A stretch of 64,000 nucleotides of DNA from Rhea pennata (taxonomy: Eukaryota > Chordata > Aves > Rheiformes > Rheidae). The DNA is taken from the NCBI RefSeq assembly GCF_028389875.1, contig NC_084687.1:8096157-8160156 (forward strand). Reading direction: 5' to 3'. Below the pieces are notes generated by a model. The model was given only the letters and a program-made list of their open reading frames with translations, did no database searches and was not told the origin of the DNA. Positions within the stretch are counted from its first letter, which is position 1. Every line of letters starts with the position of its first letter. This document shows, one piece after another, positions 1 through 20,298 of this stretch. Made by a program: the position numbers and the translations under genes.

Positions 1-675
1 CACCTAGAAAGGCAAGTCATCCCCTAGGACTCAGCTTCTTTAGCCCACTAAATACAACCTATCTTTATGCAATTAGCTTCTTTGCACACTTTCCTTATCA
101 CCAGTTGCCCACAGTGAGCATTCACCTAGCTCACACTTGTTTTGGATTTTTAAAACAGTAATCAATGCTTTCATAGCACAGCTCCTAAGCACTTAACAGG
201 TTCCAAGTTGCACTTCCAGATCTTTCAGCATCTTCACCTGCCTTTGTCCCTCAAGCTATTTTGCTCATAGGGGTATGCCCTCCATCTTCAAAAGCCAAGG
301 CCTTTATGCTAATCTCTTGAATATTCACCCAAATGGAGCCACTACCTTCAGGATAAGAATTCCTCATTTAAAGTATCACTTCCATTGGAAGACACTACTT
401 TCATATATACATACATAGATACATACATAGATATATATATATGTATATGTATATATATATATACACATGTCTCTCAAGAGGTTTTAGGATTTTTTCTGTA
501 TAGCTAAGAAAAATTAAGCCCCTCAAGCTTAGGACCGAAGAAATACATGGCATTATGCAGACACCTTGTCCTCCATTTCTTCTGAAGAAGAAAACAAATG
601 TAACAAGGCAAAGAGAAGCTCACATCTGGCAATGCATAGAAAAGTATTTCCCAATGGTATACTTAGTTATATTGC
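1..675. other. CSDE1 intron, left edge
   Basis: No exon is recognisable. It contains an AT-rich microsatellite of CATA/GATA units and (TA)n at 403-470. Confidence 0.7.
403..470. repeat. AT-rich microsatellite
   Basis: ACATACATAGAT units run into (TA)n with interspersed TG, inside a CSDE1 intron. Confidence 0.85.
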
Positions 676-10188
<9,513 letters not shown>

Positions 10189-11734
10189 CTCATACAGCTG
10201 TGATAACATAGTACAGTGTTATAACTAGTCAGTAGTTACAAAAGCACAACTTTAAAAACATCTAAGTCCCTGCTAGCCATCCCAAATCTTTTGAGAAACT
10301 CAGTGAACTAGTAAATCAGTTACAATTTCTGCATTAAGCACCATTATTTCCTCATTTCACACCTCATTTTTCCTTCCACTCTTAGAATCAGTCATAGTAG
10401 TACAGCCAAGAGTTGCACAAAAGCTGCAAATTTTAATGAGAAGATATACCAGTGGCAAAGATGTGCACACATCCACCTCTGACACAGAAAGAGTTGCAAA
10501 GACTGAACACATTCTGTTCTTCTAAGCGGTAAGAGAAATTACTGAACACCTAATTTACAGTCTTTTTCATTATTATGCTTCCTCCTACACACTATGAGCT
10601 CTTGGAAGAAAGTATTGCCTTACTACCTACCTTTTCCTCTCATACATGAAAAAGTTAAACAGAAGAGTTAGTTACTAGTTCATTATGATTATATATTAGT
10701 ACCTTCACAAAACCAACGCACATCTTAGCACGGTTCTGGGAACACAAACACTTAGTGTATTGATTTGTACTTAATATTAGCACCATCACATACGCATTTG
10801 CCGAAACTTGCAAGCCCCAAGTCTAATAATATGCTATGCCATGTAACAGTTCTTGTATGTAGGCAGGTTAAGTTGAAAGAGTTGCACACAGGATAACCTA
10901 AATCTTTAGGAAGGCCTGAGAGTTTTGTTTCCTCCGATTCCATTGTTAGCTTTCCCTGTCTAATGAGTACCCCCACATCAAGAAGGGCAGAGTAATGATG
11001 AGATCAAACTCTATGATGTATAAATACCTGAATCTTTATAGTAAGTTATAGGCAATGAACACCACTTTGCATTGCATCTCTGTGGCAACTTCCAGAGGAC
11101 CTATCACCTAAAACCAACTCAATTTGCAATTGTTTTAATCCTTATCCACCTTGCACAACACACTGTACAATAATTTTGTTACCAGCTTTAGAAATATGTT
11201 CGTTCAGCCACATTTGGTGATGCCAAAAAGCTTTTTGGGAATGAAAATAATCTTATTTCAATACAGAATCATAGCACCAGTGCAAAAAAAAAAAAAAAAA
11301 AAAAAAAAACAAAAAAAACATCACAAGCTGGTAGTTTACAAATATCCAGCAAAATACATAACTCCTACAAGGACAGCTGCTTCACAGCTAAGTTAACAAC
11401 AATTTTTTTTTTTTGTCACCATAGTCAGACTGATAGCCTCCACACCATCACGGAATTAAGTAATGCACTACATCACATAAAAGCCGATCTTCTCGATTAA
11501 GATAAATGAATAGATAAATGCAGAAATTTTGTCTGTTAGAGTGACAAGAAAAGCCACAGTGTACAGACAAGCATAGTTACTTCATCTCTTATCTATCCTG
11601 CATTCCTCTTCTACAATTACTAAGACTCAAGTTTCAGGATATCCCACAAATCAAATTGGTATAAATCAATACTCTTACATGTTATAAAATACTAACATGT
11701 CAGAAAATACAGTAAGCCATAAAGTCATGAGCTG

Positions 11735-11960
11735 CTAGAAACCCCTGGAGGACTCTAGCCTACAGTCCTGCTCAAAGCAGGACTTTTGCAAAGAAATCCG
11801 GCAGCAATGTTTTTGTCTAGCTAGTTTGGAAGACTTCCAAGGAGAGAGGTTCCACAATCTCTCAGCCTTTTCCAGTACTGTGATAACCTCCCAAAATTTT
11901 TCATAATGTCCAACCTAAATTGTTAGAGGGTCAAAGGCCACATATTGCTTTTTTTTTTTT
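11735..11960 (+). mobile_element. CR1-like LINE 3' fragment, degraded
   Basis: Phrases typical of avian CR1 3' ends appear in order: CTGCTCAAAGCAGG, TTCCAAGGAGAGAGGTTCCAC, a CTCTCAGCCTTTTCCAGT segment, and TAATGTCCAACCTAAAT. It has no coding capacity. Confidence 0.6.
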
Positions 11961-12117
11961 TTTAAGCAGTGGATTATATTTAAATTACAAATATTTTCTT
12001 GGACTATCTAACAAAAATGGCAATAAACAGAGCTGAGAAGAGTTACAGACTACTTCCTCTCAGCATAATGGTCTAAATTTCAAGGGGAGTGGGGAGGTGA
12101 CATCTTCTGCTATAAGC

Positions 12118-12302
12118 ATCACTGAATGAGCAGCCTGCAGCTAGAAAGTTATTAGCAGTATAGCACAAAAAACACCTCATCTTTCAGCCAAAGTCTGACA
12201 AATTCAGTCCAACCAGAGATATACTTCTCAAAGTAGCACTAAAATTTCATGTAGGGGGAAAAGATAGGAGATGGTAATTTCAACAGCCTTTCTAGATGCT
12301 TG
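12118..12302. repeat. Direct duplication, copy 1
   Basis: This unit from ATCACTGAATGAGCAG to TTTCTAGATGCTTG recurs at 12791-12973 with about 8-9 differences by eye. It is also bounded by two near-identical 17-nt stretches, CATCTTCTGCTATAAGC ending at 12117 and CATCTTCTGCTGTAAGC starting at about 12304. The second copy lacks these. Confidence 0.85.
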
Positions 12303-12790
12303 TCATCTTCTGCTGTAAGCAGAAGTCACTCCACATATGAACTCTCATCTTTTTAGCACGACAAACCCTAGGATACCCCATGTATGATATGTCTTTGTGA
12401 GAAGGCAACAGCTGAAGTGCTTGATTTTAAGATGATCCAGAGTTTGATAAATTGGACTGGTAAGCAGGATGGTTGGGGAAAGGGAGCATGATGCATTACC
12501 TATTTTCAGATGAGTAACAGGACAAATGATTAACCCATTCTGAACATTTTGTGAGTCATTGACAAGACAGCCTCTTTATACCTCCAAAGCAAGACAAGCA
12601 CACATACACACCTCATGTCCCTGACAATGTGGCAGGAGTGTAACAGATTGATACTAAAGGTACATTGGTTACAGAAAACACCACAAATCTGCAAAAGGTT
12701 AAGTTCAGAATAACTTGAACTAGGGTTAGAAAACCACATTGCTGTAATCTCTCGCTCAAAGGTAAGACATGCGTTAAAAGTTCTCAATGC

Positions 12791-12973
12791 ATCACTGAAT
12801 GAGCAGTCTGCAGCTAGAAAGTTATTAGCAGTATAGCACAAAGAACACCTCATCTATCAGCTAGTCTGACAAATTCAGTCCAACTAGAGATATACTTCTC
12901 AAAGTAGCACTAAAATTTCATGTAGGGGGAAAAGATAGGAGATGATAATTTCAACAGCCTTTCTAGATGCTTG
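12791..12973. repeat. Direct duplication, copy 2
   Basis: This is the second copy of the unit at 12118-12302, offset by about 673 bp, same orientation, roughly 95 percent identical by eye, with a 2-bp deletion. It could be a recent local duplication or two copies of an unrecognised interspersed repeat. Confidence 0.85.
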
Positions 12974-13609
12974 CCACATTCCCATACCTGTTCAAACTTT
13001 ATAACAGAGCATAACAACAACAAAAATCAAACACAGTAATTCTGTTAATTTGTTTGTACTTAAAAAAAAAGGGGGGGGGGGAAGAGTTCTAGTAGACGGT
13101 TACAGCATATTAATATATGGAAAAAACATTTGCTTGGACTTAAAACATAACAGATATATACTGGAACCTAATTACTACCTGGCTGTGCAGTCCACTGCCA
13201 AAAGTTTAGCTTTAACACAGTTGACCTGCCAGTTTACAAGAGTAAAAGACACAAACCTCACCAATATAAGCACCCGGGGGGAGAGGAAGGAGAGAAAGGG
13301 TGAGACACTAGACACATGCAAAGGAAACAAAGATGACTAAACAAGTTACATGAACTGATTAAAATGCTATTAGCTTTGAAAAAAAACGTGACTGGAATCA
13401 CCACACCAGTGTCCATTACTAATAGAAACATTAATGATCACCACTCTGGTGAAATAAAAATTACTATTAAATAGAATTAGAACCATACCACAGTTGCTAT
13501 TATCATCTTACAAAACAAGCCAACTTAACAGTGGAGAACTTCTGTTAAGACATTGGTTCCTGATAGGTTTGGGAGCATAACCAGCTCTTTATACAGTGCA
13601 TATACTAAC

Positions 13610-13690
13610 CTCGCAGCGATATTCAACTATTGCACTTTCAGTAGTATTAGCCGATTCTTCTGTTTCAGCACACGTTTCAGCGGATGAAGA
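13610..13690 (-). other. CSDE1: CSDE1 leader exon 2 (probably 5' UTR)
   Basis: An AATTGCAG acceptor and a GAG|GTTAGT donor bound an 81-nt exon. It has no ATG in any frame, but it is open in the frame that continues through CTG-TAT-GAG into the MENHF start. Joined to leader exon 1 as modelled, that frame has a TGA upstream, so this is most simply untranslated leader. An isoform using another upstream exon could make it coding (residues SSSAETCAETEES...). Transcript data would decide. Confidence 0.6.
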
Positions 13691-16600
13691 CTGCAATTAT
13701 TAAAAAAAAAAGGGAAGGGGGGAGGAATAGCAAGAGAAAGTGATCTATCAAGCTAATAAAGAATACAAGTGCTGCTGCCCTAGGCAATTTTATATAGCAC
13801 TGGAGAAAACAGACTACTAGCAGCGTTGGGACGTGCTCTTTTGAAGCTGTTGAGTAGGCACAAACTTCTTGTTTCAGATCAAGCGTTGTGTCTTCAGTGT
13901 AAGTTTCCTCTTCTTTGGTCTTGTATTGTTGTTGTTACGATGTAGTATGTTCCTTTCCTGATCTGAACTTGAAGTAGCAGTTTCAGGTGGTAAATTCTGT
14001 TCTGTTACACTTCATACTGGAAAGGGAGAAAAGACACACACTAAGTATAACTTCAAAAGAAGGTTTCTTATACATCAATATGAGGTGTTCCTACCACCAC
14101 ATGCACTGCCTTCACCTTAATACTGAAGATTCAATCCACACTAGGAAAGACTACCTCACAGATGTACTTTGCCATTCCCTTTTTCAGTTCTGGTCTCCCA
14201 AGAACTCTACATCTAAGCCAGTGATACGTTTCCAACTTCAACCTCTTCAGATGCAGTTATTTCAGGAAAGGTCCCAGTGTGCACAATTAAAAACAGCAAC
14301 TTCAAAAGCATAATTTATTTTAATAATGTAATGCAAATCCTAGTCCTCCTATTGATACTATCAACAACTCTACACATACTCTGTCTCACAATTTAATCAA
14401 CAAGTACTTGCACAAATCTTCAGTATAGCAATACAGCAGGGGGGAGAAAACTAGGATTTCCTGACAATTTTTATGTCTCAAAAGATAAGTCAGGGATTAA
14501 CAATACCTAAAGCTTGCTTTTGCCTAAAAATAAACAGGCTTTTTGATAACACCCATAGAAGTTGTCTACTTGTTTCTACAAAGACAACATGCACACAGGC
14601 ATAGCTCAGAAAATAATCAGTGTCATTCTTTGGCCTTTTTAAAGCTTGTTTGCAGAGTGTTGATAACAGAGATAGCACACAGGTAAGTAACACAGAAGCC
14701 TAACTATAAGTATAGATAACACAAAAACTGCTCTACAACAGTGAGTAGGTAATACTTCTCTCTCAATATTTTCTAGTACTGCTTTGTGTTTTCACAAGTG
14801 ATTTACACAAGCTTCCACCTAGTACCTAAAATCAAAAGTACGTAGAATCAGAAATGAAGGTCTTTATTGAGTGAACAGACTCAAATCAAAACTTTATTTT
14901 TTTTTTAAAGGGAGATTTTTGTGGCCAGAAGCTGCTAAGAAACAAAACTACTGTGAATCTACAGATAAACCAGAATGCTAGTTAGCTGTCTTAAAGGCAT
15001 AAAGCATCTAAGCATATAACTCTCGCCCAAAGCCTTCCACAGGACCACATCAAACAGTAAAGATCCTGACAAAGCCTGCTTTCCAACTTCACTGGGAAAG
15101 TGAATTCCATGATTTACAGTGACTTCTGAGCTCTCTTTAGTGAGCGAAAAGCCAGAATTGCCTACCTGAAAAAGAATGAACTTAAGTGATTAAAACCTGA
15201 ATGCAGAGATAGTTAAACACTCATTACAGTGAAAATGCTGACTGCTGTCAAACACTACAAATAAGAACCTAGTCCCAAAAGCTGGAAGGCTGTATGCAGA
15301 CTGATCATCCAGTTATCACATGAGTTAACCTTTCAGTGACTTCTCATCCATGTGAAATACATTCCTTTAGTCACCACTCAGAACATCTTTGCGTTGCCCT
15401 CATCCAGTTTCTCACTTGGTCTGACAAGAAAATACATTTCAACCCAAAGGCTGAGTTTTCCTTAACACATTAAGTCATATCAACCAAACAAGTCCACATC
15501 TCTATTTGACTGATGTTACAAAAAACAAAACAAACCACCCACAAACTAATTTGGTAATATTTTCTAAAATAATCCTATAAAACTGTTTTGCACAATTAAA
15601 AACTCTGATGAAAGTTCTTTTCACAACCAAATCAGAAAACGATTAAGTTGACATTTGATAGACTTGCTTGTTCATTTCACCCACCCTGGCTTAACAATTA
15701 TCAACAGACTCTAATAAACAGAAATAATCAGAAAACTCAGAGCTATCACAAAAATGCACAGGCCACTAGATTTTTTACATACCTCCTTATAAGATACAGG
15801 CAACCCTTATCACAATCTTTTTTAGAACTGTATCATGTTTTGGGCCACATTTCTCATCACAAATGAGCTGCCCTTCTCATTAAGTTCAAGAGGAACAAAG
15901 CAGGCACATGCAGTATCACAAGAACAGCACAGAGACGTTTAGAACCTTCCATTCAAATATTTGCCTCATCTATTTAGTCTAAAATGATCTGAACTCTACT
16001 GGAACATATATCATATTACATATTTCATTTTGCTGACCGTAGGACACATTACATTTCCAAAGGCATAATCAAGACACCTCTTCTGTCTGAAGATGATTAA
16101 AGTTAACTGAATCAGGCAATACAATAAAGCAAAAGCTTTCACCTTAAAAGCTAGTATAATCTGATAAAATTATTAGTTTACTGCTCTTTCCGTTGAAAAA
16201 AAGGGGGAGGGTAAGCAAACATAACCCAAGTAAAAATCAGCATGTGTCTGCCTTAAATTCTTTACTTTTTAATTCAGCTACTATAAATACTCCTCCAAAC
16301 AGTAAACAGCCGGAGCAGCTGCCCAGTCCCCAAGTCACACTGGTCTCTCTGCATTTGTATATTTACAGCTGAAGGGATTAACACAAAGACAGTGAATAGA
16401 GAAAGCTACGCAAGTCCTGTTCCTAAAGCGCCTGGATTTTATTAAATAATGACAGGTTGTCCCATAAGCGTTTCTTCTACTTGAAACAACCTAAATAGCC
16501 TATTAGGAGAACCTATCAAACTACAGCCAGTTTTCTGTTTCTTGTTTTCTTCAAAAGAGCAGGTATGAAACTGTGTGAATACATATTTCACATAACTAAA

Positions 16601-17982
16601 ACGTGTTTCTAGAATTAGCCATCTTCTACATGATTAAGATCAAGTTCAGCAAAGATCAAACACTATTTTCAGCATGGACAACACAACTATAGATGGTATC
16701 CGGAGATCAACTTATTCTACATTTTTTTCAAAGAAACCTGGTGAATATCAGGAAGAATACTAACTCCTGAACACCCCGAACAAAACATGACAGCAGAAAG
16801 GTCAGCTGTCAACATTCACTGGATTGAGTAAGTCACTTCTAGGTCAAAAAAACTGCAGCTACAGAAAATCGTTATAAACTTCCACAGACATCTGCCTAAT
16901 ACATATATGCACTTAGAATCAGCAATTAATGTAAATAGCAAAAACAAAGGCAGAAGAGCCGGGCGCTCGCTGTCAATTCAGACAGCAAGGAACCAGGCCC
17001 GACCGATGGAACCACCCAGAGCGGCCTGCGGCGCAACCAGCGCCGGACGGCCGGGCGCTGCCGGCCGCGGGAGCGCAGCGCGGCGGAGCAGGCTCTGCAC
17101 ACTGCGCTGCCGCAAGATGGTGGCTGCGGCGCGGGCGGCGCCGAGGGGCGGTGCCAGGACCCCAGCCCGGCGCAGGCCGCGTGCCGCCGCCCGAGCTGTG
17201 ACAGCAGAAAGGGACTGCGCCGTGATCGGCTGCTTCCTGGCCCGGGGGAAGGACAGGCGCCGAGGAGGGAAGCGCCGCCCTCCCCACACACAAAGGGGGG
17301 CGATGGCGGCCGCGCCCCCGCACACAAAGGGACGGGGGCCTCGTCCCCGCGCCGGGCGGGGCTGCGCGCGCGGCATCCCGGGAGCCGCGGTCCACCCCCG
17401 CCGCCCGCCGCCCAACTCCGGCTACGCGAGCCCCCACGCCCCGTCCTCACACGGCACCTGCCGGGACCCGTAGTCCCCTCGGCACGGCCGCCGGCGAGGC
17501 CGGCGCCGCTCGGTCTGCAAACCCCAGCAAACCCCGCGGCTGGGCAGGCCGCGAGGCACGCCGGGAAAGCGAGTTCCAGGGCCGTCCCGGCCCCGCCTAC
17601 GCTGACAATCGGGACTGCAACTCCCAAGAGCCCCTGCGGCAAGGCCTCCGCCCGCGGGACCCCGGGAAACGTAGTCCGCACGCCGCGACGGCCGAGCAAC
17701 CACTAACCACCCGTATTCCCTCCCCAGGAAAGGCGGCCTACGAGGCCGGCGCCCCCCCTCCCCCCCCGGTCACTTGACCGCCACACCCTGTGCAGCCAGG
17801 GAAAACGGACAGGCAGCTTACCGCACCGAGACCGACAGGATAACAGGCACGAGGGATACAGATTCGGAGGCTCCCGCTCCCTCTCCCACAGCCTCCTGAG
17901 GACCTCAGGTGCACCCTAGAGTGCGTGGGCGCCGTCTCCACAGCGACAGGCGTCCTCGCCGCCCGCTGCGAACCGTACTCAC
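13691..17982. other. First CSDE1 intron
   Basis: It is AT-rich without recognisable genes up to about 16.9 kb and then enters the CpG island. No further exon could be supported. Confidence 0.5.
17457..17675. promoter_or_regulatory. Cluster of four ZNF143/THAP11-like motifs
   Basis: There are four matches to the ACTACAAnTCCCAGnATGC type element: minus strand at 17474-17457 (ACTACGGGTCCCGGCAGG), minus at 17574-17556 (ACTCGCTTTCCCGGCGTGC), plus at 17614-17632 (ACTGCAACTCCCAAGAGCC), and minus at 17675-17657 (ACTACGTTTCCCGGGGTCC). They lie inside the island, on the transcribed side of leader exon 1, so they may serve an alternative CSDE1 start. Confidence 0.5.
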
Positions 17983-18018
17983 CCCAACAGCTCAGCGCCC
18001 CCGCTCCAGCGCCGCCAT
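17983..18018 (-). other. CSDE1: CSDE1 leader exon 1 with an 8-codon uORF
   Basis: The exon ends at GGG|GTGAGT (17982-17981). On the minus strand an ATG at 18018 in good context (CTCATGGCG) opens a short uORF, MAALERGR, that stops at 17992. The transcription start is upstream of 18018 and is not defined by sequence alone. The palindromic TCTCGCGAGA about 40 bp upstream suggests a start close to here. Confidence 0.6.
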
Positions 18019-18056
18019 GAGCAGCACGGCACAGCACGTAGGAATAAATCCCGGCC

Positions 18057-18066
18057 TCTCGCGAGA
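18057..18066. promoter_or_regulatory. TCTCGCGAGA palindrome (BANP-type element)
   Basis: There is a perfect 10-bp match, extended to CTCTCGCGAGAG at 18056-18067. It is a known strong activator element of CpG-island housekeeping promoters, bound by BANP when unmethylated. It lies about 40 bp upstream of the CSDE1 uORF start. Confidence 0.7.
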
Positions 18067-18117
18067 GCCCTAGGGTGGAGCCGCGCGTGCGCCGAGCTGC
18101 CGCCGCGGGGAGCACAG

Positions 18118-18147
18118 TGCGCATGCGCGCCTAGCGGCTGGCCAATG
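18118..18147. promoter_or_regulatory. NRF1 site and CCAAT box upstream of CSDE1
   Basis: TGCGCATGCGCG at 18118-18129 is a near-perfect NRF1 palindrome. GGCCAATG at 18140-18147 is a CCAAT box (NF-Y) on the plus strand. Both are 50-90 bp beyond the BANP-type element, as expected for a TATA-less housekeeping promoter. Confidence 0.6.
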
Positions 18148-18420
18148 CAGCGACGGGCGCGCACGCTCGCCCGAGGTCTGAGCGTCGCGTGCCCAACGGG
18201 CGCCGCGGCCCCGCCCCCGCCGCCGCGCGAGCGGAGCCGTTACTGCCGCCGCGCCGCGCGGGGCGGGACGTTACCGCCCCCACCCCTCCTCCGCGCCGTG
18301 AGGCGGCGCGGCAGCCGTACAATGGCTGTGCTCGTCCCCGCCGGCGGGCCGAGGGTGCCGCGCAGCCCTGCTCGTCGTGGCGGAAACAGGGCTAGAGGGA
18401 GGCACGGCGTCCAGCGCAGG

Positions 18421-18990
18421 AAGGGGCATTTCTGCCTCCTCTCATTCCCCAGCGAGATGCAGCGATATAGAGAGATGCTTTGTACTTGGATTTCAAGGAC
18501 GGATGCAGTAGCATTTTCTACAGTGAAGTGTTCAACTTCAAGCATGAGTTGAGTAGGTTCTTCTGAAAATCCCCCCTAGAGTCACACTCAGCTGTTTACT
18601 GCCTATTTCCGTATTTGCAGATCAGAATAGAGGATTAGGAGATGAACACGTTTAAGCCGCCTCCTCCTCCCTTCTCGTGCTAATTAATAATGTATTCTAT
18701 AGTCAACTGCTTCTCAGTTCTCTATTTTTAGGTTTGCGCAGCAACTAGCCTATCAGAAGAAACTGAATCTACGCTAGCATCATGAAGGTAAAATGCACTG
18801 GCACAGACAGCCCAGATGATGTTAACTGAAAAAAAATATCATGACCAAAAGTGTTTCATTTGAAAACATACATTCAAGGACTATGGTAAGATGGGGAGTG
18901 GATGACAAAGGCTGAGGCACAGGCAGAACAGACTGAATTATTGCTAAGATTCATAAAACTGAACACGAGAAAATACTGCCCATACTTATT
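18421..18990. other. Short gap between SIKE1 3' end and CSDE1 promoter
   Basis: The sequence is AT-rich to mixed. I see no gene. A plus-strand transcript diverging from the CSDE1 promoter is possible, since an ATG at 18321 opens about 77 codons, but nothing in that peptide is recognisable. Confidence 0.4.
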
Positions 18991-20298
18991 TTTATTCCCT
19001 ATTAAGAAATAATTTAAAGTAGAAAATGATTTTATATAAGGATATTCCTGTACAGAAAATCCTCATCTCTACCAGGCCATCTTTCTGGATGTTCCAAATG
19101 GTGGCAAAGAAATGTCTCGTAATTTTCTTTGTGTCTTAGGCACAAGACTTAGACCACCTTCTGCATCTATCAAAATTCTCACTTGGAAAAGAATGGCATA
19201 ACAATTTAAACTAACACTGGGAATAAGAGACTTGCTGTTCTTGAAGGATTTTCCTTTGATCACTGGTAAGAAAGACTGAGACAAATATTTACATAAAGTC
19301 ATTAAAATACAACAATATTGACAAATTCTTAGACACTGCAACACTAATTTAAATCAGTAAGAGATTTTACAATAACTATATAACATCTGTCACTAGACTT
19401 ACCTGTGATATAACATTAAAAATATGTCTGTATGTTTGGTTTTGGTTTAATTTTTTGAGCCAGACCTGAGCTCACCCAGCCTGAAGCCCAAAGTAGGGGG
19501 CAGCCAAACAGCTTTGATCAGAAAGTGTTGTGTTCTCTGCAGGGCTTACTCTATTGGCTGGAGAGCAGTGCCTCAGATCAGAGCTATCTAATAACCACAC
19601 ACCTTGCAGCACAGGTAGAGCCGGGACAGGTCTACCCATTAACAAAAAAATCAAAACAAAAAAATTGAAGAAAAGAAAGAAAAGAACACTAGGCAGACAA
19701 GCCACACTGACATGTGGAGATGTGAAAAATGACTATTCATTCTGATCTTCCCCTCTAAATCAAGGAAAGTATACTCCTTATATGAATTACGAAGTGCATT
19801 ATTGATTGTCTGCTATTCTTTTGATCTGCTTCCAGCAAGTTGTTTGTTTCCCAGTAAGCATGTTAACCCAGCCAAATTGTGTGTGTGCTTTCAGAGGAAA
19901 GTAAAATGTGCACCTGCCATTTACAATATAATTTTCAAATAATTTCTTATTGTTTCTATCAAATGAAATAATCTAAGTGCTGTCTGCACAGTTGGAATTC
20001 TCAACTAAAGCAGATTCAAAACCACGTTTATGAGAGAAAACAAACTATTGCAAAGGAATAGATCATCATAAACACTTCACTGTTAAGCATTTATACGCTG
20101 CAACTTCTAAGACTGAACAGCAACACAAGCCTTTGCCATCAAAGTGTTACTTTCAGAAAAAATGCAGAGAAAACAGGCCAATTTTTTTTAAGATAAAACA
20201 GACATACAAAGACAGACTTGAAAGAACAGAACACAAACCATCCTTCCTTGTAGGGTCGATTCCTGGATTTTTCAGAAGACAAGATTTGAGAAATAAGG
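18991..20298 (-). other. SIKE1: SIKE1 3' UTR (extent inferred)
   Basis: It follows the SIKE1 stop codon at 20299. It is AT-rich with no supported gene. A canonical AATAAA on the minus strand lies at 18996-18991 and an ATTAAA near 19445, so the 3' end could be at either. This places the SIKE1 terminus within about 1 kb of the CSDE1 start. Confidence 0.45.

Larger units (their letters stand above)
10198..13609. other. CSDE1 5' intron with CR1 fragment and local duplication
   Basis: I see no exon with both splice sites and an open frame. The intron holds an A26 run (11284-11309), a CR1-like fragment (about 11735-11960), two copies of a roughly 185-bp unit and an A9G11 run (13062-13081). Confidence 0.6.
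16960..18420. promoter_or_regulatory. CSDE1: CpG-island promoter of CSDE1
   Basis: The stretch is very GC- and CpG-rich compared with AT-rich flanks. It surrounds leader exon 1 and contains motif matches listed separately, plus a YY1-type AAGATGGTGGC at 17114-17124. The many long open frames in it, on both strands, are what GC-rich DNA produces by chance. Transcription may also run divergently to the right, but I see no convincing gene there. Confidence 0.85.

Noticed and set aside
16907-17703. Several long open frames on both strands, up to 257 codons
   Set aside because: They lie in the CSDE1 CpG island, overlap each other in many frames, are dominated by Arg/Pro/Ala/Gly and show no family resemblance; expected by chance in GC-rich DNA.
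17812-17845. GTAAGC donor on the minus strand, possible alternative CSDE1 first exon
   Set aside because: The donor match is good but nothing defines an exon body or a link to a downstream acceptor.
18321-18552. Plus-strand frame starting MAVLVPAGG, divergent from CSDE1
   Set aside because: The first half is island sequence and the rest is unremarkable; at most a divergent non-coding transcript.
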